Counted from the first letter of the stretch, positions 27,801-36,689 are shown. The stretch is 64,000 nucleotides of DNA from an uncultured Verrucomicrobiota bacterium (GCA_949293415.1 CASFDK010000043.1:62001-126000); one strand, 5' to 3'. Notes: generated by a model from the letters alone, not told the origin. Program-made: numbers and translations.

Positions 27801-29005
27801 AACGCAAAATCGGCAAAGGCGTGGTGGTCTTCTGCGGACTTGATCTGCTCGGCAGAACGGAATCCGACCCCGTCGCCGACGCAGTTCTTTCGCGCATAAT
27901 CTCGAACCTTTCCGACCGCGAACCGGCGGCGGACGACGTGAAAACCTATTATATCGGCGGAAAGCGCGGCGCGGAACTGCTCGAATCGCTCGGCATCGAA
28001 TTTGTCGAAACGACGGAATTGCCGAAGTCGGGCTTGGTGTTTGTCGGCGAAGATTCGAAGCTTTCCGACGACGCTATTAAGGCTGCAATGGACGGCGGCG
28101 CAAACTTTGTCCTCATCGAACGCAACCCCGCGGCGAAACGCTTCGGCATAGCCCAAAAAGACGGAACGACAAACAAGGTGCTCGACATCCCGAATTGGGA
28201 CGAACTGCGCGGTTTGTCGTGGAGCGACGTTCGCACGCGCGCAAATATCCCCGCAAAAGTCTTCGACACACGGGACACTTGCGGCGGAACAATGGCGGTG
28301 TTCCGCTCGGGCAAAGGCTCGGCGATTATGTTCTCGCTTCTGCCCGACGAACTCGACACGGCGGGTAAAACCTATTTGCGCTTCACCGCGTGGAGAATGT
28401 ACCGCACACTCTCGCAGGTTGCCGCAAACCTCGGCGCGAAGTTCAAGTACGATACGGTGCTGATGGCGGGCAATGTTCCGCAAATGGAAATTTCGCTCTC
28501 GAAAACCCCGTGGCGTTTCGCAGCGGTGTCGCAATTTAACGGCAAACATCCCGAATCCGAAAAATTCGACGACTCGGCATGGCTGGATTATTCCTTCCCC
28601 AACAATTGCGACGAATTCGGAAACCCAGTATATCCGTTCAAAAAACCGTACTGGGTGCGCAAAACCGTGTTCATTCCCAAGAATTGGAACAAGGATAAAA
28701 CCGTTCTCGAGATGGGAAGAATAGTGGGGCAGGACGACACATACTTCAACGGCGTAAAGGTCGGCGGCTACGACGGCGACCCGTGGAAGGGCTGGCTTAT
28801 CGACCGCAAGTACGACATTCCCGAAAATCTGATAAAATTCGGCGAAGACAATGTAATTTCGGTCTTGGTAAAGCAACCCGTCTCGACGGGCAGAATCACG
28901 GGGACGTTGAAGCTCACGCGCGGCAAACCCGACAACCTCTATATGCCCGACTACATCGACGACATCCTTGTCGGAGACAATCCCTTCCGCTATATGGGAT
29001 GGTAG
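24842..29005 (+). CDS. Large secreted glycoside hydrolase family 2-like protein
   Basis: A 1387-residue exported protein (signal in about residues 1-20). Early parts follow the GH2 plan: a jelly-roll sugar-binding domain (RFWLRRNIDIPEQWNGEIVL), an Ig-like domain ending LYFAEISLKKNGK, then a TIM barrel from about 330 (RLIPLHNFFEGD). The nucleophile position fits Glu540 in CAIEFGTP. Where GH2 enzymes have the acid/base in an asparagine-glutamate pair, this protein has Asn442-Thr443 after SVIAFMTLP, so the acid/base is missing or displaced. A late glutaminase-amidotransferase-like region (about 820-1010) and a second jelly-roll (about 1225-1370) follow. The substrate is unknown. Confidence 0.82.
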   Translation: MMKLVKILEILVAATAVAYSADSRLELTPSASPVEKITAKRSQIVLNGVWECAPVATFGEALPPAEEWGKILVPGFTFKSNSKPGIVEQKNTPRWKTKAERFWLRRNIDIPEQWNGEIVLRIENVVTGARVFVDGREVGNIIYPAEELDISKFVTAGKTASIALQMGSYFYPPQLLNDKPAPKKKDKKPTFSGMLGISGDVFLLSRPKGAQINDVFIKTSVEHMRLDLDVELRNAKSGDYEVSVKIVDVSNGEVAKRFSREFALAGESKVKLSEKWENPKLWDVNQPNLYFAEISLKKNGKTLDTTKTRFGFREFKIDGKHFSLNGKRVRLIPLHNFFEGDTGGVRQAISNSLDAFKKCNFNAFELWPWKHSATSIQSRKVWAELADEKGILILYPANADSDDFKWNWNDIDARTKWTGRFIRQWKEIRNNPSVIAFMTLPNTYPNNAAANPMNLGNSLRYRMVEDLLPTLNYSNPAQGKRLVAMMKMFDQTRPVSGHHSCTTGDFHSINHYIDFVPLQEREEWLSNWAKNGNVPFCAIEFGTPFFGNFVRDRGNPYSSYSSEPLLTEFVAPYLGAAAYKNESDAYRKMVSDGYIEAKKEWKPMNEADEFRFADNMADFQALFNKNTWRSWRAWGIPGGMVPWRDAYGWVPERGMMDLPFKHGALGWQPPKISKRAFYGMAEGGAKPNASGRALIENQKHALAWIGGKPEAFTDKAHHFYGGEKVEKTAVITNDLRDDAKYSLEWTATLNGKQIASGKLEGVVPVGETAFAPFSFDIPEADGKTLGEIEIKGTVGGIENADKFAFAVYPQTKFPRTTVKVFDPQRKTSKALNALGIQTVPWDGECDGGLLILCENAYAKKLPANIVEFAEKGGSVLILPQPEEILEQLRGFRTSKFVSRRVFPVLTMQDHPFIAGFGPEDFRDWRGAGTFAPETKTTEIIGDKRPLYGWHWGNRGSVASQSLEKPHRAGWTPILECEFDLAYSPLMERKIGKGVVVFCGLDLLGRTESDPVADAVLSRIISNLSDREPAADDVKTYYIGGKRGAELLESLGIEFVETTELPKSGLVFVGEDSKLSDDAIKAAMDGGANFVLIERNPAAKRFGIAQKDGTTNKVLDIPNWDELRGLSWSDVRTRANIPAKVFDTRDTCGGTMAVFRSGKGSAIMFSLLPDELDTAGKTYLRFTAWRMYRTLSQVAANLGAKFKYDTVLMAGNVPQMEISLSKTPWRFAAVSQFNGKHPESEKFDDSAWLDYSFPNNCDEFGNPVYPFKKPYWVRKTVFIPKNWNKDKTVLEMGRIVGQDDTYFNGVKVGGYDGDPWKGWLIDRKYDIPENLIKFGEDNVISVLVKQPVSTGRITGTLKLTRGKPDNLYMPDYIDDILVGDNPFRYMGW

Positions 29006-29017
29006 GGCTGGACGGCA

Positions 29018-29048
29018 AAGGGGCGGGGTGTTTACCCCGCCCCTTTTT
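29018..29048 (+). terminator. Terminator of the GH2-like gene
   Basis: AAAGGGGCGGGG and CCCCGCCCCTTT form a 12-bp stem with a five-base loop, followed by T residues. Confidence 0.9.
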
Positions 29049-29203
29049 CGGGGCGATACTTTTAGCCGTTCGATGTATCGGATAGGAGACGCGTGCGGAC
29101 GAAAAAAAATGTTGTCAACGCCGTCCGAATACCGCATACTCCCGCGCTTTGATTATCTCGCATTCCGCGGACTTCGGACATTTGCAACCGTTTAATAAAT
29201 ATT

Positions 29204-30943
29204 ATGAAGCGATATTCGCGTTATTTAAAATATGTTAAGCCCAAGGCTTGGTATTTGGTAGGGGCGTTGCTGGCGGGGTTGGCGTTCGGCGCGTCGAGCG
29301 GCTTCGGTATGCCGGTGATTTTCGACAAGGTTCTCAAGCGCATATTTATGCCCGAAGACGGTTCGGTTTACAGTCTATGGTATGTCTTGGGCGTTGCGAT
29401 GCTCATCCCGATGGTATTTATTATCCGCGCGATATCGGGCTATTTGAGCGGCTACCTTATGAGCTATGTTTCGCTCGATGTCCTGCGCCGAATCAAGCAG
29501 GACTTGTTCTCGCAGGTTCAGGACTATCCGCTTTCCTTCTTCGACAAGCACACTACGGGCGACCTTTTCGTGCGTCTTACAACCGACACGCAAGCCGTCC
29601 AGACAATCCTCCTTTCCTTCGCCTCCGAAATGATACGCCAGCCCGTGCAGGTTATCGGCGCGTTGTCGTTTCTTGCCTATATGTGCGTAACGAAGGGCGA
29701 AATCGTGTTCCTGCTCGTGTTCATTGCGGCGGTGCCGTTTTGCATTCTGCCCGTCCAGATAATGCGCCGCAATCTGAAGCGGTGCGCGAGGATGTCGGCG
29801 GAATCGCTCGGGGCAATCGCGCAGCACTTCAACGAGAACCTTGCGGCGGCGCACGAGGTGCGCGTTTTCAATCTTCAGGAAATGCAGAAGAAGCGTTTTT
29901 GGGATATGAACGTAAGCTTTCAGAAACTCGTGTTGAAGATTTCGAAGTACGAGCTTCTTCAGCAGCCGATGATGGAGGTCTTGGCGGCGACGATGGTTTC
30001 GATAACCTTTGTCTACGCGTACAAGGCGAAAATCGACTTTTCGACGTTTGCGGCAATCGGTTTGGCGTTGTATTTTACAATCGACCCCATCAAGCGCATC
30101 GTAAGAATGTGCACCGACTTCATTAAAATCACGCCGTCGTTCGACCGACTCAACGAAGTTCTCGACTATGTTTCGACCGTGCCCGAACCCGAAAATCCCG
30201 TGAAGGTTGACGCGTTGCGCGGCGAAATCGAGTTCTCGAACGTGAACTTTGCGTATGCCGACAAAACCGTTTTGCACAACGTAAACATTACCATTCCCGC
30301 AGGTACGAGCTGCGCTCTCGTCGGCGAATCGGGCGCGGGCAAGAGCACTTTCGCAAAGCTCGTGATGCGTTTTTACGACCCGACGTCGGGCGAAGTGAAA
30401 ATCGACGGCATAAATTTGAGGGATATGAGTCTGTTCGACCTCAGAAAGAATCTCGGTTCGGTTCCGCAATATCCCGTGCTTTTCAACGACACAATCTACA
30501 ACAACATTCTCCTCGCGAAACCCGATGCGACCGAAGAGGAAGTCTACGCCGCCGCCCGCGCGGCGTTTGCGCACGAATTTATAACAGAGCTTGAAAACGG
30601 CTATCAAACGCGCGTCGGCGAACGCGGCGACAGGCTGTCGGGCGGACAGAAACAGCGTATCGCGATAGCGAGGGTATTTCTGAAAAATCCGTCGCTCATA
30701 GTGCTCGACGAAGCAACCTCCGCGCTAGATGTAAATAGCGAGGCGTTCATTCAAAAGGCGATAGACAAGCTTATGCACGAACGCACTATGTTCATAATAG
30801 CCCACAGATTCAGTACGATACGTAATGTAAAGCGCATTATAGTTTTCAGGGAAGGCAACATCGTAGACTTCGGCTCGCATGCCGAATTATACGAACGTTG
30901 TCCGTATTACAAAGAACTATACGACAAGCAGTCGACAAAATAG
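29204..30943 (+). CDS. MsbA-like ABC exporter (permease-ATPase half transporter)
   Basis: A 579-residue fused permease-ATPase that works as a homodimer in the inner membrane. Six membrane helices lie in the first 320 residues, with the coupling segment DLFVRLTTDTQAVQ. The ATPase has Walker A GESGAGKST, a Q-loop, the signature LSGGQKQR, Walker B LIVLDEATSALD and the switch histidine in IAHRFSTI. The family exports lipid A-like lipids, other lipids or drugs; MsbA-type lipid flipping is a plausible guess in a Gram-negative cell. It is a single gene, 198 bases after the GH2-like gene, with its own AT-rich upstream region and no clear Shine-Dalgarno. Confidence 0.92.
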   Translation: MKRYSRYLKYVKPKAWYLVGALLAGLAFGASSGFGMPVIFDKVLKRIFMPEDGSVYSLWYVLGVAMLIPMVFIIRAISGYLSGYLMSYVSLDVLRRIKQDLFSQVQDYPLSFFDKHTTGDLFVRLTTDTQAVQTILLSFASEMIRQPVQVIGALSFLAYMCVTKGEIVFLLVFIAAVPFCILPVQIMRRNLKRCARMSAESLGAIAQHFNENLAAAHEVRVFNLQEMQKKRFWDMNVSFQKLVLKISKYELLQQPMMEVLAATMVSITFVYAYKAKIDFSTFAAIGLALYFTIDPIKRIVRMCTDFIKITPSFDRLNEVLDYVSTVPEPENPVKVDALRGEIEFSNVNFAYADKTVLHNVNITIPAGTSCALVGESGAGKSTFAKLVMRFYDPTSGEVKIDGINLRDMSLFDLRKNLGSVPQYPVLFNDTIYNNILLAKPDATEEEVYAAARAAFAHEFITELENGYQTRVGERGDRLSGGQKQRIAIARVFLKNPSLIVLDEATSALDVNSEAFIQKAIDKLMHERTMFIIAHRFSTIRNVKRIIVFREGNIVDFGSHAELYERCPYYKELYDKQSTK

Positions 30944-30949
30944 CCCGCC

Positions 30950-30976
30950 AAAAAAAAACGCGCCGTTCGGCGCGTC
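30950..30976 (-). terminator. Terminator of the AsmA-like/purN/murB operon
   Basis: On the minus strand ACGCGCCG and CGGCGCGT form a stem with a very short loop, followed by a run of nine T. It sits right after the murB stop and also faces the end of the exporter gene. Confidence 0.85.
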
Positions 30977-30989
30977 TTTCGTATTCGTA

Positions 30990-31829
30990 TCAGGAAACTA
31001 TTTTGATTTCGAACTTCAGTTCCTTTCGGAAGAGTTTGTGCAGAAATTTCAGCGTAAACAGGAACGCACGCAGGTATATCGGGTTATCGGCTTTATTGTA
31101 TGTCCAATTCAGTTTCTTTCGGCTCATTCCCGCTGGGAACGGACGGAAGAGGGCGCGCGTTAGTTTCATCAGTCCCGCATTGTACTTATTGCAGAGCGAA
31201 CCGCAGTTGGGCACGGACAAATCCTGATTCTCCCGCGCCCAGTCGAGACGCGCCTTAATCGGGTCGCGATCGAAGTTTGTCTTGGGAAGTTTGAATACGG
31301 CAGAAACGATGAAGGCGTTTTCCGAAAGTTCGGTGTATCTGTGCGAATGCCGAATTTCCGCAGCGGGCTTTTCGACGACCGAACCGTCCGATACATATTC
31401 CACCGATTCAAGAAAGTCGAAAACAGCCTTGCTCTCGCGCGGGCCCGTTCCCGCATTCATCGCGATGGCTCCGCCCACTTCGCAAGGCGCGCTCGCCAGA
31501 TAATAGCACGCCGAACGGCTTTCCGAATATGCGAACTTAAGCAATTCCATCATTCTGACTGACGAAGAAACTTTGAATCTGTCGCCGCCGAGCGGTTCTA
31601 TTTTTTTCGGCAACGCATTTTTGAGTATGAACGATTTTATATTCAAATTTTTGAAAAATACGTTCGAGCCGCCGCCGAGCACAAACGGCTTCAATCCGCG
31701 TTTTTCGGCGTATGAAAACGCCTCGAGCGCGTCCCGCGCCGAAGTTATTTCGGCGTAAAATTCGGCGCGGTTGAGCGTTTTGAAAAGGCTTAAACCTTTC
31801 CCGACGTACTCTTTTATTTCAAGCGACAT
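30990..31829 (-). CDS. murB: UDP-N-acetylenolpyruvoylglucosamine reductase-like protein (divergent MurB)
   Basis: A FAD enzyme of peptidoglycan precursor synthesis that reduces the enolpyruvyl group to lactyl. The N-terminal FAD fold has FVLGGGSNVFF. CEVGGAIAMNAGTGP matches the flavin-binding block, but the usual GxPGxVGG lead reads SAPCEVGG. RHSHRYTEL corresponds to the YRxS region, GSLC keeps the catalytic Ser of GSxFKNP, and a late Glu in KFEIK could match the third catalytic residue. At 279 residues it is short, closer to type II MurB. The ATG directly abuts the purN stop, so the pair is coupled. Overall a diverged but probably active MurB. Confidence 0.8.
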   Translation of the reverse strand: MSLEIKEYVGKGLSLFKTLNRAEFYAEITSARDALEAFSYAEKRGLKPFVLGGGSNVFFKNLNIKSFILKNALPKKIEPLGGDRFKVSSSVRMMELLKFAYSESRSACYYLASAPCEVGGAIAMNAGTGPRESKAVFDFLESVEYVSDGSVVEKPAAEIRHSHRYTELSENAFIVSAVFKLPKTNFDRDPIKARLDWARENQDLSVPNCGSLCNKYNAGLMKLTRALFRPFPAGMSRKKLNWTYNKADNPIYLRAFLFTLKFLHKLFRKELKFEIKIVS

Positions 31830-32420
31830 TTATTTGCCTATTGCGATTTTCCCCGAAGCGATGTCCGCCACAACCTGCGGGAGAAGGGTGTGTTCGGCTT
31901 TGTGGACTTGGCATTCAAGCTCTTCAAGCGTATATTGCGGCTTTATTTCAACCGCCTTTTGGGCGATGATTTTACCGCCGTCGAGCGTGTTGTCCACAAA
32001 GTGCACGGTACATCCGCAGAGTTTCGCGCCGAAGTCGTACGCCTGTTTGATTGCGTCCCTGCCTTTGAATGACGGAAGCAGGCTAGGGTGCAGATTGATT
32101 ATGCGGTTTTCGAAAGCCGCCACAAATTCGGGCGGAAGTATGCGCATAAATCCCGCGAGAACGACAAGCTCGGTCTTGCGCGATTTCAATTCGTCGATAT
32201 ACGCCCGCGCTCCGTCGGGGTTGAAGCGCGATCCTACCCTTTGCGGGTCTACGTACCCGGCTTCGACCGAATATTTTCGCGCGACATCGAGCGCGGGCGC
32301 GTTCGGAATATCGCTTATCAAGACGGTGAAATCGGCGTTAGGAATCAGACCCTGTTTTGCCCGCGCGAAAATCGCGGCGGCGTTCGAGCCTCTTCCGCTC
32401 GCAAGAATGGCGATATTCAT
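31830..32420 (-). CDS. purN: Phosphoribosylglycinamide formyltransferase
   Basis: Transfers a formyl group from 10-formyltetrahydrofolate to GAR in purine synthesis. The start ILASGRGSNAAAI is the phosphate-binding loop. Catalytic residues are in INLHPSLLPSFKG (Asn and His) and in HFVDNTLDGGKII (Asp). LVVLAGFMRILP is also typical. Length 196 is normal. It begins with an ATG that shares one base with the upstream stop (TAATG), and its own stop touches the murB start. It belongs to a three-gene operon with the AsmA-like protein and murB. Confidence 0.96.
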   Translation of the reverse strand: MNIAILASGRGSNAAAIFARAKQGLIPNADFTVLISDIPNAPALDVARKYSVEAGYVDPQRVGSRFNPDGARAYIDELKSRKTELVVLAGFMRILPPEFVAAFENRIINLHPSLLPSFKGRDAIKQAYDFGAKLCGCTVHFVDNTLDGGKIIAQKAVEIKPQYTLEELECQVHKAEHTLLPQVVADIASGKIAIGK

Positions 32421-33145
32421 TACAAAATTTCGTTTGACAGTGAGTTCAGACTGTTCGAGATAAACGGCGCATTCACCTTTTCGAACGCCTCCTTGATTTC
32501 CCGAAGCGACTTCGTGAAATCGGACAAATTGTCGCGCTTATATTCGAAGTTCATCCGCATTTTCCACGATATCGTATCTTTTGTTGCGGAAAAATCGGTA
32601 TACTTGGCGTTTTTTATTTTCAGACCGAAATGCCCGAGCACGGGGTTGCCGAACTCATCGCGCACCCTGATGCATTTTAGTACATTCGCCAGAAATTCGG
32701 GCAGATTGCTCGTCGAGTTGTTTAGGCGGATGCAGTTTAGTTCGGTGATTTCGGCGGAGAGCGACGACAGGGTAAAGTCTCCCTTTATCAAATCGAGCGG
32801 GGAAAGCTGCATTTCCACCTTCCGCGCGAGCAGAAACAACGGCGATGTGTCGACATTTTTTTTCGCGATTTCGCGCATATCGTATACCGACGGATTTACG
32901 ATGTGCATATCGTCGATTACGCATTTTCCCGTGAAGAGATTCACGGCTATGTTCTGCGCAGAAACCCTGAAGCCCGTAGCGTCTTCGATGTTGTTTTTGA
33001 CGAGCGAGACCGCCCAAATCGAAAAAATGACGTAGGCGAACGCCGCTGCGAACGCGCCGATTACTGCGGCGGAAAGCGCGAGCGAACAGAGGCAGCCGAA
33101 CGGCTCTTTTGCCGCGAGTTTTAAAATTCTGTGAAGAAATCTCAT
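32420..33145 (-). CDS. Membrane-anchored AsmA-like protein of unknown function
   Basis: A 241-residue protein with one N-terminal membrane helix (about residues 18-48). A periplasmic part follows that resembles AsmA/DUF748-type proteins: NNIEDATGFRVSAQNIAVNLFTGKCVIDDMHIVNP is split here into the TGFRVSAQNI and GKCVIDDMHI blocks, followed by repeated beta-type segments. AsmA-like proteins are linked to lipid transport to the outer membrane; here that is only inference. It is first in an operon with purN and murB, overlapping purN by one base. No closer identity is seen. The upstream gap to priA is 77 bases and holds a small CGTTTC/GAAACG hairpin at 33163-33181. Confidence 0.7.
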   Translation of the reverse strand: MRFLHRILKLAAKEPFGCLCSLALSAAVIGAFAAAFAYVIFSIWAVSLVKNNIEDATGFRVSAQNIAVNLFTGKCVIDDMHIVNPSVYDMREIAKKNVDTSPLFLLARKVEMQLSPLDLIKGDFTLSSLSAEITELNCIRLNNSTSNLPEFLANVLKCIRVRDEFGNPVLGHFGLKIKNAKYTDFSATKDTISWKMRMNFEYKRDNLSDFTKSLREIKEAFEKVNAPFISNSLNSLSNEIL

Positions 33146-33222
33146 TTTCTGTATTATCGCCGTTTCGGAGGCGGAAACGCAAACATAAATTTGTTAAAAC
33201 TGACGTTTTTTGCGTTCCGAAA

Positions 33223-35451
33223 TCACATAAGCGACATCGGATCGACGTCGAGAATGTCCTCTACTTCCGCGTCGAATTTGAACCCGTTCTTGAGCGATTC
33301 TATCTCGGCGACGACCGTCTTCACGTTTTTGCAAAAATACCAGATATGCCAGCGGTAGAAGTCTTCGCTGCGTTCGAGCGGGGCGGGGGCGGGACCCCTG
33401 ATTTGGCAGATGTCTCCGAAGCGTTCGACGGCGCGTTTCGCCCATTCCTCGGCGTAAAACTCGAGCTTTGTTTCGTTGCGCGAGCGGAAAATGTGGCGGA
33501 TGAGCCGCATTGTAGGCGGATACGAGTATTCCTCGCGGTTTGCCAATTCCTCCTCCAGAAACGACTGCATATCGTCGCGCTTTGCGTATTGTATGGGTGC
33601 GGCTTCGGGCTGCATAGTCTGGATTATCACTTCGCCCTCTCCGCCGCCGCGCCCCGCGCGTCCCGCAACCTGCACTACAAGCTGGTATGTTTTTTCGCCC
33701 GCGCGGAAGTCGGGCATATTCAGCCCTATATCGGCGTCGATAATCCCCACTAGCGTAACGCGCGGAAAGTCGAGCCCCTTTGCAATCATCTGCGTGCCGA
33801 TGAGGATGTCGAGCTTGCCCGTTCTGAAATCGCCGAGAACCTTGCGGTAGTTGTCTCGGCGTTTCATAGCGTCCCTGTCCATCCTGCCGACGCGGGCGGA
33901 CGGGAACGCGGCGGCGATGATGTCCTCAAGTTTCTGAGTGCCGTGCCCACGCCACTTCGCCTTTGGCGACCCGCATTTGCGGCAGACCGACGGGGCTTTT
34001 GCCGTATAGCCGCAGATGTGGCATTTTATCGTGTTTTCGCGCTTGTGCCACGTCATGCTCACAGAGCAGTGCGGACATTCCTCGACGTATCCGCAGTCGG
34101 GGCACTCGAATATTTTTGAATATCCTCGCCTATTAAGGAATAATATCGTCTGTTCGCCCTTGTCGAGCCTGTCGGCGAGCTTTTCGAAAAGCAGGCGCGA
34201 GACGACCGTCCCCGGTTTTTCGCGCTTCATATCGGCTATGTGCACGAGCGGAAGCTTGCAGTTGTCGATTCTGTGGACGATGCGCGAAAGCCCGTACTTG
34301 CCTTTTTTTGCGTTGTAGAGCGTTTCGAGCGAGGGAGTCGCCGAGCCGAGCACGCAAACGCCGCCCTCGATTTTCGCGCGGAGCACCGCGGCGTCCCTGC
34401 CGTTGTAGCGCGGGTTTTTGTCCTGCTTGTACGCGCTGTCGTGCTCCTCGTCCACGACAATCAAACTGACGTTTTTAAGCGGCGCGAAGATGCAGCTCCG
34501 CGCCCCGACTACGACGCGTGCGCGCCCCGAGGCGAGCATACGCCAAGCGTCGAGCCGCTGTCCGTCGGTGAGGTTGCTGTGCCAGACGACAAGTTCGCAG
34601 TCGCCGAGTCTGCTTCTGAGCCTGCCGACCGTCTGCGGCGTTAAGGCGATTTCGGGCACGAGAAATATGCACGATCCGCCCGCGTCGAGAGCCTGCCTCA
34701 TCGCCCGCATATAGACTTCCGTCTTGCCCGAACCGGTAACGCCGTAAAGCAGGCGCGTTTTGAATTCGCCCGAATGCATATCGCCCAAAATTTCGTCGAG
34801 AGCCTGCTGCTGTTCGCCGTTGAGCCTGGGTGGCTCGGATGCCACCGCCTCCGCGCTTGAAAATTCGTCGTCGTACGCCGAACGCTGTATCACGCGCTTG
34901 CGCACCTCGAGCACGCCTTTTTTTACGAGCGCGTCGATCGCCTGCGGAGAGACTCCCGCAAGCTTTGTCAGCGCGGATTTCAGGACGGGTTCTTTGTCGG
35001 CGGCAAAATATTCGCAAACCGCCGCCTGTTGGTGGGCGCGGCGGCGCAGTTTTTCGAGCGCGTCCGCGTCGGGCAGGTCTTTCGGGAGAACCTCCAACGC
35101 CTCGAGGGCGGATTTTCCCGCGCGCACTACGGCGGGAATCATCGTTTCGAAGACGGTCTGGACTCCGCAGCCGTAGTAGTCGCGCATCCATTCGGCGAGC
35201 TTGAGCAGGGCGGGGGTTAGAACGGGTTCGTCCTGCACTTTTTCGGATATTTTTTTTAGCCTGAAACCGTCGCTTTTGAAGTCCGAAAGGGGGAGCGTGC
35301 CCGTAATTATGCCCTGTGCCGCGCCGCCGCGAAGCGGAACGCGCACCATCGAGCCCGTCTCTAACGACATTCCGTCGGGCACGAGGTACGACAGCTCGCG
35401 GTCGATTCCGCGGAAGAGTCTGACTGTGGCTACCTGTTGTTGAGTCGGCAT
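33223..35451 (-). CDS. priA: Primosomal replication restart helicase PriA
   Basis: Restarts stalled replication forks by binding fork DNA and loading the helicase. The N-terminal DNA-binding part starts MPTQQQVATVRLFRGIDREL. The helicase has GVTGSGKTEVYM (Walker A), VVDEEHD (Walker B), FLNRRGYSK and GTQMIAKGLDFP, and QVAGRAGR near the end of the motor. Between the RecA lobes are eight cysteines (CPDC, CPHC, CHIC, CRKC) for two zinc ions. Length 742 matches the family. The ATG lies inside the end of the upstream unknown gene (22-base overlap); the open frame extends about 100 codons further but lacks family character. Last gene of the pheS-priA run. Confidence 0.96.
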   Translation of the reverse strand: MPTQQQVATVRLFRGIDRELSYLVPDGMSLETGSMVRVPLRGGAAQGIITGTLPLSDFKSDGFRLKKISEKVQDEPVLTPALLKLAEWMRDYYGCGVQTVFETMIPAVVRAGKSALEALEVLPKDLPDADALEKLRRRAHQQAAVCEYFAADKEPVLKSALTKLAGVSPQAIDALVKKGVLEVRKRVIQRSAYDDEFSSAEAVASEPPRLNGEQQQALDEILGDMHSGEFKTRLLYGVTGSGKTEVYMRAMRQALDAGGSCIFLVPEIALTPQTVGRLRSRLGDCELVVWHSNLTDGQRLDAWRMLASGRARVVVGARSCIFAPLKNVSLIVVDEEHDSAYKQDKNPRYNGRDAAVLRAKIEGGVCVLGSATPSLETLYNAKKGKYGLSRIVHRIDNCKLPLVHIADMKREKPGTVVSRLLFEKLADRLDKGEQTILFLNRRGYSKIFECPDCGYVEECPHCSVSMTWHKRENTIKCHICGYTAKAPSVCRKCGSPKAKWRGHGTQKLEDIIAAAFPSARVGRMDRDAMKRRDNYRKVLGDFRTGKLDILIGTQMIAKGLDFPRVTLVGIIDADIGLNMPDFRAGEKTYQLVVQVAGRAGRGGGEGEVIIQTMQPEAAPIQYAKRDDMQSFLEEELANREEYSYPPTMRLIRHIFRSRNETKLEFYAEEWAKRAVERFGDICQIRGPAPAPLERSEDFYRWHIWYFCKNVKTVVAEIESLKNGFKFDAEVEDILDVDPMSLM

Positions 35452-36689
35452 TTTTCGAGCATCCTGTAAAAGTCGCAATAGTGGTTGAGAGAATCCAAAT
35501 CGGCGCGCACCGTGATGTCGATTTTCCCGAGGGCGATGTCGGCGGATATTACGCTGTAGTTTATTTTTGCGTCGTCGCGCAGTTCGCGCCCGATTTTCGA
35601 AAGGACGGTTTTGAGCATTGCGGCGTTGTTTAGCACGATGATTAGGTCGGAATCGTCTTCGGCGTATCGGCGCAGGGGGAAGTTGGCATCCGGGTCGGCG
35701 GACGCGATTTCGGAAAGACAGCGGGCGAGCATTTCGTCGTCGTTGGAAAGTGCGCAAAAACCGTTTTTGACCCCCGCCGAAAATCCGTCGGCGGACGCGA
35801 TTTCAAAGTCGGAAACATCTGTTTTGCGAACGCTCAGCAGTTTCGGGGCGTTGCCGAATTTGATTGCGGCGGCGTAGGCTTGGCTGCTGTGTTTCAATAG
35901 TTCGCCGTATTTTGCCGCAACGTCCGCGGGCAGCGCGTTTCCGATTGCGGGGATTTCGCGTCCGTCGAAACCGTTTTTCATTTTCGAGATGACGGAAAGC
36001 TCCGCGTCCTGCGGCAGGAATTGCGCCTCGGGAGCGTTCTTCAGGCGGCGCACTTTGTTGACCCGACCGTAGGCGGGAGAATTCTTTTTGAGCAGAAGCG
36101 TCGCGCGGACAAGCAGGCAGTCGCCGTCTTCGTCGATTCGCAGAAAGACGTTTTCGATATCCCGCACCCAGTCGGCGCATTTGCCCTGCGTAAGCCGGTC
36201 GAACGCTTCGGCGCAAATATCGGCTTCGAACGCAGCGCCGCTCTTTTTCGGAAGGAGCGCGTGGGCGCGGTCGATATAGGACGACGGGTCTTTTTCGCCG
36301 AAATTTACCGGCAGATAGGTGAACGCGTCGCGCTTGTATGCGGGCAATTTCGCCGATTTCAGAAACGCCGCCGTCCGCGAGTCGCCGTCGATTTTCGCGC
36401 CGACCACCCAGACGGGGTTTTCCGTATCGGTGTCGAAACCGCAGACTATCGTGTTCGCACTGCGCGAGACCCCGTTAAATTCGGGATAGCCGAGCGGCAT
36501 GAGCGCAAACGCCGCCTGCATTTCGAGTTTCGGGTCGGGATAGATTTTCCTTAACAGTCGCGAGACCTTTTCGAAAAACGGCTTCGGTGCGCAGGTGCGT
36601 ATTGCGAAATCGGGGCGGATTTCATCGGCGCGGACGGCGGAGGCGATAATTGCAAGCGCGGTCAGAATTGTTGCGGCGGTTTTTTTCAT
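35430..36689 (-). CDS. Secreted protein of unknown function
   Basis: A 419-residue protein with a signal peptide (MKKTAATILTALAIIASAVRA). The mature part contains long alternating acidic and hydrophobic segments and no known catalytic motif that I can see. Its two halves (about 25-215 and 225-415) both contain FAALLP- or NAAMLKT-type stretches, but I cannot prove a repeat. The ATG overlaps the stop of the permease gene as ATGA, and its end overlaps priA by 22 bases. It is therefore locked into the peptide-transport and priA operon. I do not recognise the family. Confidence 0.75.
   Translation of the reverse strand: MKKTAATILTALAIIASAVRADEIRPDFAIRTCAPKPFFEKVSRLLRKIYPDPKLEMQAAFALMPLGYPEFNGVSRSANTIVCGFDTDTENPVWVVGAKIDGDSRTAAFLKSAKLPAYKRDAFTYLPVNFGEKDPSSYIDRAHALLPKKSGAAFEADICAEAFDRLTQGKCADWVRDIENVFLRIDEDGDCLLVRATLLLKKNSPAYGRVNKVRRLKNAPEAQFLPQDAELSVISKMKNGFDGREIPAIGNALPADVAAKYGELLKHSSQAYAAAIKFGNAPKLLSVRKTDVSDFEIASADGFSAGVKNGFCALSNDDEMLARCLSEIASADPDANFPLRRYAEDDSDLIIVLNNAAMLKTVLSKIGRELRDDAKINYSVISADIALGKIDITVRADLDSLNHYCDFYRMLEKCRLNNR

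Noticed and set aside
26522..29137. 871-codon open frame on the minus strand
   Set aside because: It is antisense to the GH2-like gene and its translation is rich in Arg, Phe and Val with no family motif. It arises from the high-GC codon pattern of the real gene.
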